From JBAYVY01 sp041674345 (GTDB taxonomy: Bacteria > Planctomycetota > Phycisphaerae > Phycisphaerales > Zrk34), in contig JBAYVY010000225.1 of assembly GCA_041674345.1 (NCBI GenBank), forward strand, positions 1-6,347: a DNA stretch of 6,347 nt, read 5' to 3'. The notes under the pieces were generated by a model. The model searched no databases, was not told the DNA's origin, and saw only the letters and a program-made list of their open reading frames with translations. Positions 5,800 to 6,347 of this stretch are shown here, in pieces. Each line of letters begins with the position of its first letter. Position 1 is the stretch's first letter. The position numbers were made by a program, and so were the translations under genes.

Positions 5800-6226
5800 T
5801 CACAGCACCGTTCGGCCCGGCGGCAGCGGTGTTTCCAGGCCGTCGGTGAACAGTGTGCCGCCCAGCCCCGCCGGTAATTCAATGAAGCCCGTCAGCTTCC
5901 GTCCTTGCCGGCGCAGATTCACCACGATGTCGCCCAACGGATGGGGCAGCGTTCCTTCGGCATGGTCGAGCGGGCCGAGTTGCGGCGAAATCCGCACCGT
6001 CTTGAAACCGAAGCCGCCGGGACGAATGCCCAGTATCGACGCGAAAGCGTGGTAGATCGGATGCGCGCCCCAGGCGTGACAGTCGGAACGGGCCGGTTCG
6101 GGACATTCGACGGTGGTCTTGAAGCCCTGGGCCGGCAGGTCGTACCAAAGTTTCATCCGTTCCAGCAGCAAGCCGGTGCGGCCCATCTTGCACAGCATCT
6201 CAAAAACATAATGCGTGAAATAAATC
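5800..6226 (-). pseudogene. C-terminal remnant of an alpha-L-rhamnosidase-like (GH78) enzyme
   Basis: The frame reads YFTHYVFEMLCKMGRTGLL..., then ARSDCHAWGAHPIYH and LGIRPGGFGFKTVRISPQLG, then GTLPHPLGDIVV. These are the last helices of the GH78 (alpha/alpha)6 catalytic barrel followed by the C-terminal beta-sandwich (Bac_rhamnosid_C). Intact enzymes are roughly 700-1000 residues; only about 140 remain here. Family-like sequence can be followed up to the codon for Ile at 6225-6223; upstream of that the frame reads T-V-T and hits a TGA at 6237-6235. The first Met at 6198 lies in the middle of a conserved helix, so it is not a natural start. The break coincides with a sequence like the end of an insertion element, so the gene is most likely disrupted. 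The catalytic residues are not in the window. Intact, it would release rhamnose from plant or microbial glycans. Confidence 0.8.
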
Positions 6227-6347
6227 GTAACCGTTCACGGGGTCAAAAAGCCTCGATTTTGCTTCAAAAACGGCGGTAAGACGAGCCAATGTTCGACCAT
6301 TTTTCGACAAACATTCGTTTTTGGCTCAAAAACGGCGATCACCCGTG
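6227..6347. mobile_element. Probable end of an IS66-type insertion sequence, running off the window
   Basis: At 6227 the rhamnosidase coding sequence stops abruptly and GTAACCGTTCACGG begins. IS66-family elements begin with GTAA, and GTAAgCGTTCACGG-like termini are what I recall for members in this bacterial group. They duplicate 8 bp of target, predicting AATAAATC (6219-6226) again at the far end. The remaining 107 bases contain no recognisable gene, but hold a 12-base direct repeat, TCAAAAACGGCG (6264-6275 and 6326-6337), of the kind often found near transposon ends. A start at 6289 opens 19 codons to the window edge with no recognised motif. No transposase is visible, so the family call rests on the terminus alone. 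Confidence 0.5.
6264..6337. repeat. Direct repeat TCAAAAACGGCG, 62-base spacing
   Basis: Two identical 12-base copies (6264-6275 and 6326-6337) lie inside the presumed insertion-element end. Both follow a GCT or TGCT-like context. They could be subterminal transposase-binding sites or simply repeated sequence in an element's noncoding margin. Confidence 0.55.

Noticed and set aside
5529..5849. Plus-strand open frame of 106 codons between the secreted protein and the rhamnosidase remnant
   Set aside because: It crosses a terminator hairpin and the ends of two genes on the other strand, with no recognisable protein features.
6289..6347. Possible start of a small plus-strand gene inside the insertion element
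   Set aside because: Only 19 codons are visible, there is no clear ribosome-binding site, and no transposase motif is present, so it was not listed as a gene.

Overview
The window looks like the chromosome of a GC-rich environmental bacterium, most likely a planctomycete or a relative in the PVC group. This is an inference. It rests on the pairing of a Gfo/Idh/MocA oxidoreductase with a GH78 rhamnosidase-type enzyme, on a small secreted protein of a kind I associate with planctomycetes, and on a GCCGCTTGCGGC motif between genes. No rRNA or other phylogenetic marker is present to settle it.

Layout from left to right. (1) Positions 1-950, plus strand: the C-terminal two thirds of purF (amidophosphoribosyltransferase, iron-sulfur type), cut by the window edge. 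(2) Positions 951-1282: a noncoding stretch between convergent genes, with three small inverted repeats. (3) Positions 1283-3462, minus strand: a tight two-gene unit. The upstream gene encodes an AlbA_2/Schlafen-type protein with a RecG-like HATPase_c_4 C-terminus. The downstream gene encodes a ParA/Soj-type ATPase, and stop and start overlap as ATGA. No ParB is present. (4) Positions 3578-4780, minus strand: a Gfo/Idh/MocA NAD(P)-dependent oxidoreductase. A clear intrinsic terminator lies between its predicted promoter and its start codon. (5) Positions 4942-5556, minus strand: a small secreted protein with PQQ-repeat-like segments. (6) Positions 5715-5771: a GC-rich repeat-like hairpin with a T-tract, acting as a minus-strand terminator. 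(7) Positions 5800-6226, minus strand: only the C-terminal end of an alpha-L-rhamnosidase-like (GH78) enzyme. Its upstream part is replaced at position 6227 by sequence that looks like the end of an IS66-type insertion element, which runs off the window.

How the genes relate. purF is housekeeping and unrelated to the rest. The oxidoreductase, the secreted protein and the broken rhamnosidase share a strand and would suit a carbohydrate-catabolic neighbourhood, but each appears to have its own transcription signals. The AlbA_2-HATPase/ParA pair is the most unusual content. Both proteins carry nucleotide-binding motifs, they are translationally coupled, and their codon use differs from purF, so they may be an acquired regulatory, partition-like or defence-like module. 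Its function cannot be read from the sequence alone.
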